Source: Nostoc flagelliforme FACHB-838 (lineage in GTDB: Bacteria > Cyanobacteriota > Cyanobacteriia > Cyanobacteriales > Nostocaceae). From it: a stretch of DNA of 51,187 nucleotides. Shown here piece after piece: positions 1 through 9,554 of the stretch. The stretch covers positions 1 to 51,187 of the forward strand of contig NZ_JACJSI010000047.1 in NCBI RefSeq assembly GCF_014698065.1, read 5' to 3'. Positions within the stretch are counted from its first letter, which is position 1, and every line of letters begins with the position of its first letter. The translations under genes were made by a program, and so were the position numbers. The notes beneath the pieces are model-generated. The model saw only the letters and a list, made by a program, of their open reading frames with translations. It had not been told where the DNA came from and searched no databases.

Positions 1-1
1 T

Positions 2-79
2 TATGAGTTATTGCCCGAAACCTCTGAGACTTTTATCTACCTTTCCATGATCCGTATTATGGTGAGGCGACTTGCTTAA
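2..79 (+). CDS. IS5-like transposase, C-terminal end only (runs off left edge)
   Basis: An open frame entering from the window edge encodes 25 residues before a TAA, ending LLPETSETFIYLSMIRIMVR plus RLA. The pattern E-x-LPETSE-x-x-IYx-x-MIRIMV-R/K-RLA is, from memory, the usual C-terminus of IS5-family (IS427/IS1031-like) DDE transposases. Only the tail is visible, so the catalytic residues cannot be checked. The gene converges on the RTX gene and its stop lies 22 bases from the RTX stop codon, so the insertion sequence appears to have landed at the 3' end of the RTX gene. Confidence 0.7.
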   Translation, partial: YELLPETSETFIYLSMIRIMVRRLA

Positions 80-112
80 ATTTTGACTCCCTAAAACTTT
101 TCAAACACCCTC
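80..112. mobile_element. Probable end of the IS5-like element
   Basis: This short stretch lies between the transposase stop and recognisable RTX coding sequence. Read on the minus strand it begins GAGGGTGTTTGAAAAGTTTT, which looks like a terminal inverted repeat. The last RTX codons (E-G-V-stop) fall inside it. The other IS end is outside the window, so the boundary is inferred only from where RTX homology stops. Confidence 0.35.
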
Positions 113-3100
113 TAAGAGTTCACCATCCTGTTTACTGACTAGAGTATTGCTGGTATCAGTGCCAATGCCTTGGGTAATAGTGATCTGTTCAAAGGTCAGA
201 CCGTTCAATAGACCTAAATAATCGCTACCGACTGTAAAGTTGAAAATAGTGTCACTTCCAGACTCGCTCGCCAGTACAAACATATCACGACCGCTACAGC
301 CGTACAATGTATCTTCACCTGTTCCACCATTTAGGACGTTGTCACCGCCACCTGTAAAATAGTCGTTGCCATCCCTGTCGTTGATTGGTTCCTCACCGTC
401 ATTACCGAAGAGATAATTATCTTCGTCCTGCGCTTGCGCGATATCAGCATAAAGCACGTCGTTGCCAGCACCACCCTCTAATGAGTTATTACCAGCGCCG
501 CCGTAGATATAGTCGTCGCCGTCATTACCAAAGAGATAATCATCTCCTTCCTCTCCTTTTAGGATATCGGCATTGTCACCACCCTGAAGATTGTCATTAC
601 CACTACCTCCATAAAGAGTGTCGTTACCTTCTTGACCAAAAAGTTGGTCGTCACCCTCGCCTATGAGTTGGTCATCGCCCAATCCACTCTCTAGGTAGTC
701 ATTATCAGCGCCACCATCAAGAATATCGTTGTCTGCGCCGCCGTAGAGTTGGTCGTTACCCGATCCTGCTAAAAGTTGGTCATTGCCTAACCCGCCTTCT
801 AGGTAATCATCGCTAGCACCCGCATTAAGGATGTCGTTCCCTTCTTGACCAGAGAGCAGATCGTTGCCATCGCCTCCTAAGAGATTGTCATCACCGACTC
901 CACCATATATGTTGTCATTATCAGCACCGCCATTGAGGGTATCGCTACCGTCTTGACCGTAAAGGTAATCATTACCTATGCCACCAATCAGTTGGTCATC
1001 ACCGTTTCCACCTTCAAGGTAATCATTGCCAACACTGCCATCAAGGATATCGTCGCCATCTCGACCATATAGTTGGTCATTGCCGTCGCCACCATATAAT
1101 TGATCAGCGCCAGAACCACCATCTAAGTAGTCATTGCCAGTCTGCCCTAGCAGCTTATCAGCATCATCACCCCCATAAAGGAAGTCCTCGCCGATGCCGC
1201 CATCGAGGTAGTCGCGCCCTTGCTGCCCGAAGAGCTGGTCATCACCCGTACCCCCTTCAAGACGGTCATCGTCATTGCCGCCATCAAGATAGTCCTGACC
1301 GGCTTGACCGTAAAGGCGATCACTACCATCTCTGCCATAGAGATAGTCATCTTCGGTACCGCCATCCAGGAAGTCAGCTCCAATGCCACCATCTAGGATA
1401 TCGTAGCCTTGCTGACCGTAGAGGCGATCGTTACCTTCATTACCATTGAGTTCATCATTGTCTAACCCGCCATCAAGGTAGTCATCGCCAGTGTTGCCGT
1501 TAAGTAGGTCGTCACCAGCTTGACCGTAAAGGCGATCGCTGCCTTCGTTGCCATTGAGTAGGTCATCGCCCGTTCCACCATCGAGGTAGTCATCACCCGC
1601 TTGCCCTAAAAGGGTATCTATACCAGTACCTCCATAGAGAGCGTCATTTCCGGCTCCACCATCGAGGTTATCATCACCAGCTTGACCGTAGAGGCGATCG
1701 TTACCATCGTCACCATAAAGTCGGTCGTTACTGTCACCTCCATCTACGAGGTCATTACCTAACCCACCCTCTAGAGTGTCTTTATCAGCCTGTCCATAAA
1801 GTTGATCGTCCCCGTCTCCTCCAGTGAGGTAGTCCTTGCCTATGCCACCATCGAGGAGGTCATCGCCTGTGCCACCTTGGAGATAATCATTGCCTTCCTG
1901 ACCATAAAGTTGGTCATTGCCATTACTGCCATAAAGGTTGTCATCGCCTGTGCCGCCTTCTAGATAGTCATTGCCAGCATCGCCATTTAAGGTGTCTCTG
2001 CCGTCTTGACCGTAGAGCTGATCGTTGCCGTCTCCTCCATTAAGGTTGTCATTACCAGCTTCACCTTTGAGGAGGTCTTCATCGGCTTGACCGTAGAGTT
2101 CGTCGTTGCCGTCTCCACCGTAAAGGCGATCGCTTCCTGTGCCACCATCGAGCCAGTCGTCACCTGCTTCACCGTAAATTAAATCATTGCCACCCAAGCC
2201 ACTGATGATATTTTTTCCAGCATCGCCGATGAGCAAATCCTCAAATTCTGAACCTTCTAGGTTTTCGATGGCTTCGAGGCGATCGCCTTTGGCATCTCCA
2301 GCCCAGCCTTTACCCGTTGTGAGACTAACAGATACACGCGTCGCTGAGGTGAAATAAGAAGCTGTATCATTGCCTTCTCCACCATTGAGGCGATCGGCAT
2401 CCGTACCCCCAACTAGGAAATCGTCACCGTTTTCGCCAGAGAGAGTGTCTTTACCACCTTCGCCAAAAATGATGTCGTTGCCATTTCTGGCGTTAACAAC
2501 GTCATCGCCATCTCCGGCGTGGATAATATTGGCTTTGGCATCGCCGATGATTTCATCATTGAAGGCAGAACCGATGACGTTTTCAACATTAAAGATTTGG
2601 TCAGTACCGCCAAAGCCGTCTTTAGCGTAGTTTTGCTCTAAGTTAACTATGACTTGGCTAGGATCGCGGCGATAACTAATAGTATCAATGCCATCGTTTC
2701 CGTCAAGGGAGTCATTGCCAGCATTGCCAACTAACAGATCATTTCCGACTAAGCCTGAGATGCGGTTATTTAAGTTGTCGCCAATTAAAACATCATCAAA
2801 TCCAGAGCCGATGATATTTTCTAGATTTCGTAGGGTATCTATAGTGCCAAAGCCATCTTTAGCTGTGCCTGCGTTGATAGTAAAGTTTGGTTCTGTGTCT
2901 GTGGAGATAACAATGCTTGTAACTATGGTTGTATGGAGAAAGCCGCCGGGATTTTGATAGTTCAGTACTTCATCAATATTAACGACGACACTACTGGGGG
3001 AGTTGTCGTAACTGACGGTATCAATTTCGGTGCCTCCGTCAATTAGATCGCTGCCTGCTTCTCCTAAGAGTAAGTCATTGCCCGCATCTCCAGACAGGCG

Positions 3101-4174
3101 ATCATTGTCATCACCACCTGCTAAAGCATCATTGCCAGCATCACCATAGAGTGTGTCATCGCCGCCTTCACCTAAGAGTTTGTCATTTCCTGTACCACCT
3201 GCTAGCTCATCATTGCCAGCATCACCTTTGAGAATGTCATCACCATCATCGCCGAAGAGTTTATCATTTGCTGCACCGCCATTGAGTATGTCATTCCCTG
3301 TACCACCTGCTAGCTCATCATTGCCAGTATCACCATAGAGTATGTCATCGCCGCCTTCACCATAGAGGGTGTCATTCCCCGCATCACCATTAAGGATGTC
3401 ATTGTCCGCACCTCCGTAGAGTTGGTCACTGTCATCACCACCTGCTAGCTCATCATTGCCAGTATCACCATAGAGTCTGTCATCGCCGCCTTCACCATAG
3501 AGTAGTATGTCATCCCCTGTACCACCATTAAGGGTGTCATTGTCCGCACCTCCGTAGAGTTGGTCGCTGTCATCACCACCTGCTAGTTCATCATTACCAG
3601 CATCACCATAGAGTATGTCATCGCCGCCTTCACCGAAGAGTTTATCATTAGCTGCACCACCATTAAGGGTGTCATTGTCCGCACCGCCGTAGAGTTGGTC
3701 GCTGTCATCACCACCTTCTAGCTCATCATTGCCTAGACCACCATTAAGAGTGTCATTGTCTATACCTCCATCAAGTTGGTCGTTGTTATCACCACCTGCT
3801 AGTTTGTCATTGCCAGCATCACCTTTGAGAGTGTCATCGCCGCCTTCACCATAGAGGGTGTCATCCCCTGTACCACCATAAAGGATGTCACTGTCCGCAC
3901 CTCCGTAGAGTTGGTCGCTGTCATCACCACCTTGTAACACATCATTGCCAACATCACCATAGAGTATGTCATCGTCGCCTTCACCGAAGAGTATGTCATT
4001 GCCAGCTTTACCTCTCAGAACATCATTACCACCCAAACCATTGAAGAAATTGTTGTATGCGTTACCAGTCAAATTATCCGCAAAGGCTGAACCATCGACG
4101 TTTTCAATAGACTGAAGTATATCTCCCTTAGCATCTCCTCCAGCGCCCGTACCCTTGGTCAAGTCTACTGACAC
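101..4174 (-). CDS. RTX (hemolysin-type Ca-binding) repeat protein, probably truncated at both ends
   Basis: The 1357-residue frame is almost entirely tandem glycine/aspartate nonapeptides of the form G-G-x-G-N-D-x-L-x, the RTX units that bind Ca2+ in parallel beta-rolls of type I-secreted proteins. Interleaved modules of the form SY-x-V-x-V-x-L ... D-x-IENV-x-GS-x-F-x-D-x-L-x-G occur about four times, near residues 1-40, 375-470, 485-555 and 590-670. The last 60 residues (DMFVLASESGSDTIFNF) match the usual C-terminal domain, but the expected end after DGELL is missing and a stop is supplied by what looks like IS DNA. The GTG at 4174 is inside a domain and has no ribosome binding site. Upstream the repeat frame stays open to about 4373 (GGGDGNDYLVGAAGADTLNG) with no ATG, GTG or TTG. 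I infer a decayed gene rather than a functional secreted protein. Confidence 0.85.
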   Translation of the reverse strand: MSVDLTKGTGAGGDAKGDILQSIENVDGSAFADNLTGNAYNNFFNGLGGNDVLRGKAGNDILFGEGDDDILYGDVGNDVLQGGDDSDQLYGGADSDILYGGTGDDTLYGEGGDDTLKGDAGNDKLAGGDNNDQLDGGIDNDTLNGGLGNDELEGGDDSDQLYGGADNDTLNGGAANDKLFGEGGDDILYGDAGNDELAGGDDSDQLYGGADNDTLNGGTGDDILLYGEGGDDRLYGDTGNDELAGGDDSDQLYGGADNDILNGDAGNDTLYGEGGDDILYGDTGNDELAGGTGNDILNGGAANDKLFGDDGDDILKGDAGNDELAGGTGNDKLLGEGGDDTLYGDAGNDALAGGDDNDRLSGDAGNDLLLGEAGSDLIDGGTEIDTVSYDNSPSSVVVNIDEVLNYQNPGGFLHTTIVTSIVISTDTEPNFTINAGTAKDGFGTIDTLRNLENIIGSGFDDVLIGDNLNNRISGLVGNDLLVGNAGNDSLDGNDGIDTISYRRDPSQVIVNLEQNYAKDGFGGTDQIFNVENVIGSAFNDEIIGDAKANIIHAGDGDDVVNARNGNDIIFGEGGKDTLSGENGDDFLVGGTDADRLNGGEGNDTASYFTSATRVSVSLTTGKGWAGDAKGDRLEAIENLEGSEFEDLLIGDAGKNIISGLGGNDLIYGEAGDDWLDGGTGSDRLYGGDGNDELYGQADEDLLKGEAGNDNLNGGDGNDQLYGQDGRDTLNGDAGNDYLEGGTGDDNLYGSNGNDQLYGQEGNDYLQGGTGDDLLDGGIGKDYLTGGDGDDQLYGQADKDTLEGGLGNDLVDGGDSNDRLYGDDGNDRLYGQAGDDNLDGGAGNDALYGGTGIDTLLGQAGDDYLDGGTGDDLLNGNEGSDRLYGQAGDDLLNGNTGDDYLDGGLDNDELNGNEGNDRLYGQQGYDILDGGIGADFLDGGTEDDYLYGRDGSDRLYGQAGQDYLDGGNDDDRLEGGTGDDQLFGQQGRDYLDGGIGEDFLYGGDDADKLLGQTGNDYLDGGSGADQLYGGDGNDQLYGRDGDDILDGSVGNDYLEGGNGDDQLIGGIGNDYLYGQDGSDTLNGGADNDNIYGGVGDDNLLGGDGNDLLSGQEGNDILNAGASDDYLEGGLGNDQLLAGSGNDQLYGGADNDILDGGADNDYLESGLGDDQLIGEGDDQLFGQEGNDTLYGGSGNDNLQGGDNADILKGEEGDDYLFGNDGDDYIYGGAGNNSLEGGAGNDVLYADIAQAQDEDNYLFGNDGEEPINDRDGNDYFTGGGDNVLNGGTGEDTLYGCSGRDMFVLASESGSDTIFNFTVGSDYLGLLNGLTFEQITITQGIGTDTSNTLVSKQDGELLEGV

Positions 4175-4268
4175 TCCTGCACTGGAGTTGGAGTAAGAAG
4201 CTTTGTCTAAACCATTTCCTCCATTTAAGGTATCGGCTCCAGCCGCACCAACAAGGTAATCATTTCCA

Positions 4269-4421
4269 TCACCACCTCCAAATAATTGGAGATGCTTTTG
4301 TGTAAGCGATCGGCAAAGAGGGCATGAAGTTGTAAGTAATCGTATTTGAAATCCAACGTGGTTTTCCTTGAGGAATTAACGCTTGGATATCTGCTTTATC
4401 TGCTTTGGGTGAATTTGGCAT
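4269..4421 (-). pseudogene. Orphaned serralysin-type N-terminus of the RTX gene
   Basis: A 50-codon frame begins at ATG 4421 behind AAGGA with 9-base spacing and reads MPNSPKADKADIQALIPQGK, then PRWISNTITYNFMPSLPIAY, ending at TGA 4269-4271. The leader followed by I-T-Y-x-F-M-x-SLP is what I expect at the start of cyanobacterial serralysin-like (M10) RTX peptidases. The sequence then runs into RTX repeat DNA in a different frame, and no HExxHxxGxxH zinc motif lies between. The simplest reading is an internal deletion that removed the catalytic domain and joined the leader out of frame to the repeats near 4285. An alternative is that it is a separate short ORF that happens to share this start. 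Confidence 0.6.
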
Positions 4422-4934
4422 TTCTTTGATTCCTTATTAATTTGTGTTGTAGGATTTTGACTGTGATTAATAATTTGCCACTTGCTAACTTGTGACGCTC
4501 AAACTTCTAGAACTTCCATTGCAATCATAGAAATCAAGGCGATCGCACCCTTTCAAACCCCGATAACTTAAGTGCGTAGGCGCAGCCCGCCGTAGGCATC
4601 GCATCCCAATTCCAAACCATTAGTCAGAAAAAAGCAGCAAACGAATCAGCATCGTCGCTCACAACTGCTATAGCTCAACTAGATGCAAAATTTATCGCAC
4701 TCGAAAATTTTCAGTATTTGGATAAACACTTTACCTGTGTCTAAATCATTGGGCAGATTCCTGTACTACAACTGAATCACGTCAATACTCTACAGCCTTG
4801 TATAAAGTTTGAAGGTCGGAAAAGGTCGGGAAAAAGTCGGATCTTCTTGATAGATTCACGTAAACTTTATAGAAAAAATGAAGTTTATGGTGCGAATATC
4901 GTAGTTAACCTGGTATTTCTACGTGGAAAGATAA
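4422..4934. other. Intergenic region with one dispersed repeat and a regulatory block
   Basis: No gene was found on either strand over about 510 bases. It contains one dispersed GCGTAGGCGCAGCCCGCCG-type repeat (about 4572-4602) and, close to the next gene, a triple repeat and a possible promoter. Confidence 0.6.
4812..4840 (+). promoter_or_regulatory. Three phased AAGGTCGG repeats upstream of the NB-ARC/WD40 gene
   Basis: AAGGTCGG at 4812-4819, the same at 4822-4829 and AAAGTCGG at 4833-4840 are spaced 10 and 11 bases apart, about one helical turn, so they would lie on one DNA face. They sit just upstream of a possible promoter (TTGATA 4847-4852, TATAGA 4868-4873, a short 15-base spacer) and about 95 bases before the ATG at 4935. 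This layout suits an activator or repressor binding cooperatively. No regulator can be named from the sequence. Confidence 0.45.
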
Positions 4935-7900
4935 ATGACGGTTGAAGAAGCGATCGCACTAATCGAACAATTATTGCCACAGGGACGCTTAACAAAAGTT
5001 CAAGAGATTGTGTTTCGTCAGTCTTGGGCAGGACAGACGTATATAGACATGGCTGTAGAGTCCGATTACGATCCTGGTCACATCAAAGACGTTGGTTGTG
5101 AACTGTGGCGATCGCTCTCTCAAGCTTTAGGAGAAAAAGTTACCAAAAATAACCTGCACGGAGTACTGAAGCGAACCGCACAGCGACAAAACACAAATGC
5201 CTCCTCCAGGAACTACACAAACTGGGGGGAAGCAATCGACGTTTCCCAATTCTACGGACGTACTACTGAATTAGAAACTCTCAGCCGATGGATTGTGCGC
5301 GATCGTACTCGTGTAGTGACATTGCTAGGTATGGGTGGGATGGGCAAAACTGCACTCTCGGTGAAGCTAGCAGAACAGCTACAAGTCGAATTCGAGTATG
5401 TCATCTGGCGATCGCTCCGGCACGCACCTTTTTTTTCTGACAAGGTGACGGACTGCATCAAAATTCTTTCTCATCAGCAAGTTACCACATTGCCTGCTTC
5501 CCTTCATGAGCAAATTACTTGTTTAATCGAATACCTCCGCAAATTTCGATGCTTGCTGATTCTGGATAATTTCGACACATTATTGCAGCAAGGGACAGGC
5601 TGTTACCGTGAGGGCTACAAACCTTACGGTGAAATTTTGTGGCGATTGGGAGAAACTGGGCATCAAAGCTGTGTCCTGCTCACCAGCCGGGAAAAACCTA
5701 CTGAAGTCGCCGCTTTGGAAGGTGATGGTTTGCCAGTTCGTACCCTTGCTTTATCAGGATTAGAAGTTGCAGCAGGACAAACAATTCTGACACTCAAAGG
5801 GCTATCAGGCTCCGAAGACGAAACCCGCCAACTAGTTGAGTGTTACCGTGGTAATCCCCTAGCTTTGAAAATTGCCGCCACCTCCATTCGGGACTTATAT
5901 GAAGGCAACATCGCCAGCTTCTTTGCCGAAGGCACAACCGTATTTAAGGGCATTGGCAATCTCCTAGAGCAGCAATTCAAAAGACTCTCTACCTTAGAGC
6001 AGCAAGTGATGTATTGGCTGGCAATTAATCGGGAGAAAGTTTCCCTGACAGAATTGCAAACAGCCTTCACACTGACATTGCCTAAGCCTAAGTTAATGTC
6101 AGTACTAGAATCTTTACGCTGGTGTAGCTTAATAGAAAGCAATACTGGAGGATTCACACAGCAACCTGTCGTCATGGAATACGTGACAGGCTGCTTGATT
6201 GAACAAGTCTGCCAGGAAATAATCACAGAATCACCACAATATTTGCTGACTCATGCTTTGATGCAAGCCCAGGCAAAAGACTACATCCGCGATAGTCAAA
6301 TTCATCTGATTGTGCGGCCTATCTTAAATCAACTACAAATAACCCTTGGCTCTGCTCATCAGCTTGAGCATAAACTTGGCAGGCTAATTATAAAGCTCCA
6401 AAATGAAGTTATAGATCCAGTTGGGTATGGTGGCGGTAATCTGCTGAATTTACTGGCACAATTAGAAACCGATTTAACTGGTTATGACTTTTCTCGTCTC
6501 ACCATCCGTAACTGCGATTTACGCTTGCTCAACTTACATCGGGTCAACTTTACCCAAACAACGTTTCGAGAGTGTGTTTTTGCTGCGACCTTTGGCGGTA
6601 TTACTAGCGTCGCCTTTAGTCCAGATGGCCGCTGCCTTGCTACCAGTGATACAAATGGTGAAATTCATGTTTGGGATGTTAGCAATAGTAAACAACTTTT
6701 TAGCTGTAAAGAACATAACAGTTGGGTTTGGAATATTGCTTTTAGCCCTGTGTATCCAGTTTTAGCTAGCTGTGGTCAAGATCATACAATTAAACTTTGG
6801 GACACTACCACCGGAGAATGTCTCAAAACGCTGTATGGACACACTAGTATTGTCACAGCGATCGTCTTTAATCCTGACGCAAAACTTCTAGCTAGTACTA
6901 GCTATGACCACACAGTTAAAGTCTGGCATCTAGCTACAGGAGAATGTGTGCAAACTCTCCAAGGACATAATGCTTGTGTGTGGAGTGTAGCGTTTCATCC
7001 CACAGGTCAAATCTTAGCAACGGCTGGTGAAGATAACACAATCAAGCTGTGGGATTTAGAAACTGGATGCTGTGTGCAAACCCTAGAAGGGCATCAGCAC
7101 TGGGTAAAAGCGATCGCATGGAGTCCAGAAGGGCAAATATTAGCAAGTGGCAGTTTTGATCAAACTGTAAAACTGTGGGATTTACACACTAAGGTGTGTT
7201 TGATGACCTTGCAGGGACACGCAGGAGTTGTTACCTCAGTAGCGTTCAGCTCTCAGGGTAAACAGCTAGCCAGTGGCAGCTACGATCAAACCGTGAAGAT
7301 TTGGGACATAGACACTGGGAAATGTCTCGATACCCTGGAAAAGCATACAAATCGGATTTGGTCAATTGCTTTCCACCCTCAAGGACACTTAATTGCTAGT
7401 GGTGGAGATGACCACGCGGCTAGAGTCTGGGAACTTCAGACTGGAAAGTGTACCAAAAGCTTCCAAGGACACAGCAATGCTGTTTATGGAATCGCCCACA
7501 GTTGGCAGCAAAACTTACTTGCTAGTGGACATGAAGACCAGACAATTAAACTCTGGGATGTAAATCTCAATGCCCCGCAACCCTTAAAGGCTGACCTCCA
7601 GCCTTTTCGTGTACTACATGGACACAAAAATCGTATTTTCTCTGTTGCCTTCAGTCCCAACGGAGAGTTTCTCGCCAGCGCCAGCGCAGATCGTACTATT
7701 AAACTTTGGAGTCCGCATACAGGGCAATGCCTGAAAACCTTGCATGGTCACGGTAGTTGGGTGTGGGCAATTGCTTTTAGTCCAGACAGTAACTTCCTTG
7801 CTAGTGGCAGCTACGACCATACAATCAAGATATGGGATGTGGCTTCTGGTGAATGTTTGCAAACATTGCAGGGGCATCCTGGCTCCGTGTTAGCGATCAC

Positions 7901-8477
7901 ATGGAGTCCTGACGGAAAGACTCTCTTCAGCAGTGGCTATGAAAAGATAGTTAAACGCTGGGATATTGAAACAGGAACCTGTCTTCATAGTTGGGAGGCA
8001 GACTCAAACCGTGTTTGGGCAGTTGCGGTGAGTCCAGATACTCAATACGTTGCTACTGGTGGTGATGACTCCTTGGTACGGCTGTGGGACATCCACACAG
8101 GGGTTTGTCTGCGTACATTTTCTGGGCATACCAGCCAGGTACTCAGTATTCTGTTCACCGCCGATGGCGATCGCATGATTAGCAGTAGTAGCGATCGTAC
8201 CATCAAAATTTGGAATGTAGTTACTGGAGACTGCCTCGCTACACTACAGAATCATCTCAATTGGGTATGGTCGCTTAATCTGAGCCACGACGCTCAAACT
8301 CTTCTCAGTGGTAGCTGGGATGAAACAATCAACTGTTGGGATATTACTACGGGGCAATGTCGGCAAACTTTCAGACCAGTCCGCCCGTATGAAGGCATGA
8401 TTATTACTGAAGTGATAGGGTTGACTGAAGCAGAGGTAGGAACTTTAAAAGCTTTGGGGGCGTTAAAAGTAAATTGA
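4935..8477 (+). CDS. NB-ARC ATPase with 14 WD40 repeats (STAND protein)
   Basis: The 1180-residue protein has three parts. Residues 1-85 form a helical domain resembling the HTH-like N-terminus of vWA-MoxR-associated proteins (VEEAIALIEQLLPQGRLTKV). Residues about 105-430 are an NB-ARC NTPase with P-loop GMGGMGKT at 132-139 and Walker B LLILDNFDT near 210. Residues about 555-1150 carry 14 WD40 repeats, each ending in GH ... WD-type pairs, enough for two seven-bladed propellers. Such STAND proteins are ATP-driven switches whose propellers sense a ligand; cyanobacteria have many, and some relatives act in defence or regulated cell death. There is no fused effector domain (no protease, TIR or nuclease), so it may signal through a partner via its N-terminal domain. 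The start is ATG 4935 with GGAAAG upstream. It is monocistronic. Confidence 0.9.
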   Translation: MTVEEAIALIEQLLPQGRLTKVQEIVFRQSWAGQTYIDMAVESDYDPGHIKDVGCELWRSLSQALGEKVTKNNLHGVLKRTAQRQNTNASSRNYTNWGEAIDVSQFYGRTTELETLSRWIVRDRTRVVTLLGMGGMGKTALSVKLAEQLQVEFEYVIWRSLRHAPFFSDKVTDCIKILSHQQVTTLPASLHEQITCLIEYLRKFRCLLILDNFDTLLQQGTGCYREGYKPYGEILWRLGETGHQSCVLLTSREKPTEVAALEGDGLPVRTLALSGLEVAAGQTILTLKGLSGSEDETRQLVECYRGNPLALKIAATSIRDLYEGNIASFFAEGTTVFKGIGNLLEQQFKRLSTLEQQVMYWLAINREKVSLTELQTAFTLTLPKPKLMSVLESLRWCSLIESNTGGFTQQPVVMEYVTGCLIEQVCQEIITESPQYLLTHALMQAQAKDYIRDSQIHLIVRPILNQLQITLGSAHQLEHKLGRLIIKLQNEVIDPVGYGGGNLLNLLAQLETDLTGYDFSRLTIRNCDLRLLNLHRVNFTQTTFRECVFAATFGGITSVAFSPDGRCLATSDTNGEIHVWDVSNSKQLFSCKEHNSWVWNIAFSPVYPVLASCGQDHTIKLWDTTTGECLKTLYGHTSIVTAIVFNPDAKLLASTSYDHTVKVWHLATGECVQTLQGHNACVWSVAFHPTGQILATAGEDNTIKLWDLETGCCVQTLEGHQHWVKAIAWSPEGQILASGSFDQTVKLWDLHTKVCLMTLQGHAGVVTSVAFSSQGKQLASGSYDQTVKIWDIDTGKCLDTLEKHTNRIWSIAFHPQGHLIASGGDDHAARVWELQTGKCTKSFQGHSNAVYGIAHSWQQNLLASGHEDQTIKLWDVNLNAPQPLKADLQPFRVLHGHKNRIFSVAFSPNGEFLASASADRTIKLWSPHTGQCLKTLHGHGSWVWAIAFSPDSNFLASGSYDHTIKIWDVASGECLQTLQGHPGSVLAITWSPDGKTLFSSGYEKIVKRWDIETGTCLHSWEADSNRVWAVAVSPDTQYVATGGDDSLVRLWDIHTGVCLRTFSGHTSQVLSILFTADGDRMISSSSDRTIKIWNVVTGDCLATLQNHLNWVWSLNLSHDAQTLLSGSWDETINCWDITTGQCRQTFRPVRPYEGMIITEVIGLTEAEVGTLKALGALKVN

Positions 8478-8629
8478 TGCACAACTAGGCGCATTCTTTT
8501 TGCGCTGTCGTACCTATCCCCAACCTAGATATATCAAGCTTTTGGGTTTGGGTATAAAAATTTTTCTAACTTTTTTCTTATTTAGGAACTTCCAAATAAT
8601 AAAAGTAGGCAAACTTCCGCCACAGTGGA

Positions 8630-9265
8630 CTAGATAGCCATCTGCCCTACAACGTTTGGCGCATCAATCCGCAAACTCATCTGCTCACAACGCACAGTTA
8701 ACCAAGGCTGACCTAAATCTATTCCAGAAAAAGGACTTTCGGCGGGAATTTCTAACTTAGAACTAATCAAACCCAACACAGACTCAAATTCAGCAGGGAA
8801 TATCAACAAATCAGCACCCTTGACGCCAAAAGCAGAAGCACTTAACCACTGTCTCCATGCCAAGCTTTGCTGATTATAGTTAAGACTACACAATTTCCGG
8901 TTTCCCTGATGCACAGTAACATATTTTCCTTGTTTCCAACTAAACTCAGCTAATTCCTTTGGTAGTCCCCAAATTTCTCGACCGCCAGCCACCGAATCAG
9001 CATTATCTACATAAATGTGGGAAACCCAACCACCGATTTTGCTCTGGTAATTAACCACAGCTGGGGCAATAATTAACTCGCTGTACTCCAGTACCGAGCC
9101 TGACCCATAATGAGATAAATATACGCTAGCGAGAGTCTTACCAGGCCATACAGAAATAATTTTTAACTCTAACGGAATCAAAGGGCGCACTTGGTCAATA
9201 TTTACCAAATGCAGAGTTTGGATAGCGTAGCCTTGAAGTGTCCAAGGTGCTTGTGGATATGGCAT
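8630..9265 (-). CDS. Acetoacetate decarboxylase family protein
   Basis: The protein is about 211 residues from ATG 9265; a TTG 12 bases upstream is the alternative start. It contains GREIWGLPKELAEF, matching the G-R-E-x-x-x-x-PK motif of acetoacetate decarboxylases, whose first Lys forms the Schiff base; this is Lys103 when counted from ATG 9265. The Clostridium enzyme has a second adjacent Lys that tunes the pKa, and here that position is Glu. The family also includes aldolase-dehydratases and carotenoid-associated proteins, so decarboxylation of acetoacetate is not assured. It is convergent in orientation with the WD40 gene and stands alone. Confidence 0.75.
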   Translation of the reverse strand: MPYPQAPWTLQGYAIQTLHLVNIDQVRPLIPLELKIISVWPGKTLASVYLSHYGSGSVLEYSELIIAPAVVNYQSKIGGWVSHIYVDNADSVAGGREIWGLPKELAEFSWKQGKYVTVHQGNRKLCSLNYNQQSLAWRQWLSASAFGVKGADLLIFPAEFESVLGLISSKLEIPAESPFSGIDLGQPWLTVRCEQMSLRIDAPNVVGQMAI

Positions 9266-9299
9266 AAGGCAATACAACAGTTCAGTTAAACATTTCTTT

Positions 9300-9455
9300 C
9301 TTCTCTCGGTGTTCTCTGCGCCTCTGTGGTAGACTGCGGCAAGCCGCTGACGCTCCTTCTCTGCGAGACGCTACGACGCGAACGTCGCTACCGCTTCTCT
9401 ACGAGAGGCTTGTCTGCGACACGCTCCGCGAACGCCAACGCTAATGCGTCTACGT
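9300..9455. repeat. Clustered dispersed GC-rich repeats
   Basis: Between the decarboxylase-like gene and dnaK lies a patchwork of short palindromic units (GCGGCAAGCCGCTGACGC, GACGCGAACGTCGC, CTACGAGAG, ACGCTCCGCGAACGCC). They resemble highly iterated Nostoc intergenic repeats and match units elsewhere in this window (near 17740, 36200 and 51000). Frames across it are not coding. Confidence 0.6.
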
Positions 9456-9554
9456 TAAAAAAATTGACTTGGATAAAAAGTTTTAGCCTTAACCCAAGCG
9501 TATTGTGGCATAAGAGATTAACCAGACTTAATACAATTCCTAACTCATAAGTCT

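Noticed and set aside
385..3999. Several open frames inside the RTX gene on both strands
   Set aside because: They are by-products of the repeated G/D codons read in other frames; they show simple repetitive peptides and no start signals.
3100..4030. Possible CRISPR-like array because of regular repeats
   Set aside because: The repeats are contiguous coding nonapeptide units without unique spacers, and the frame is open through all of them.
4935..8477. Calling the NB-ARC/WD40 gene a proven anti-phage system
   Set aside because: The architecture is compatible with defence, but no effector domain or defence neighbours are present.
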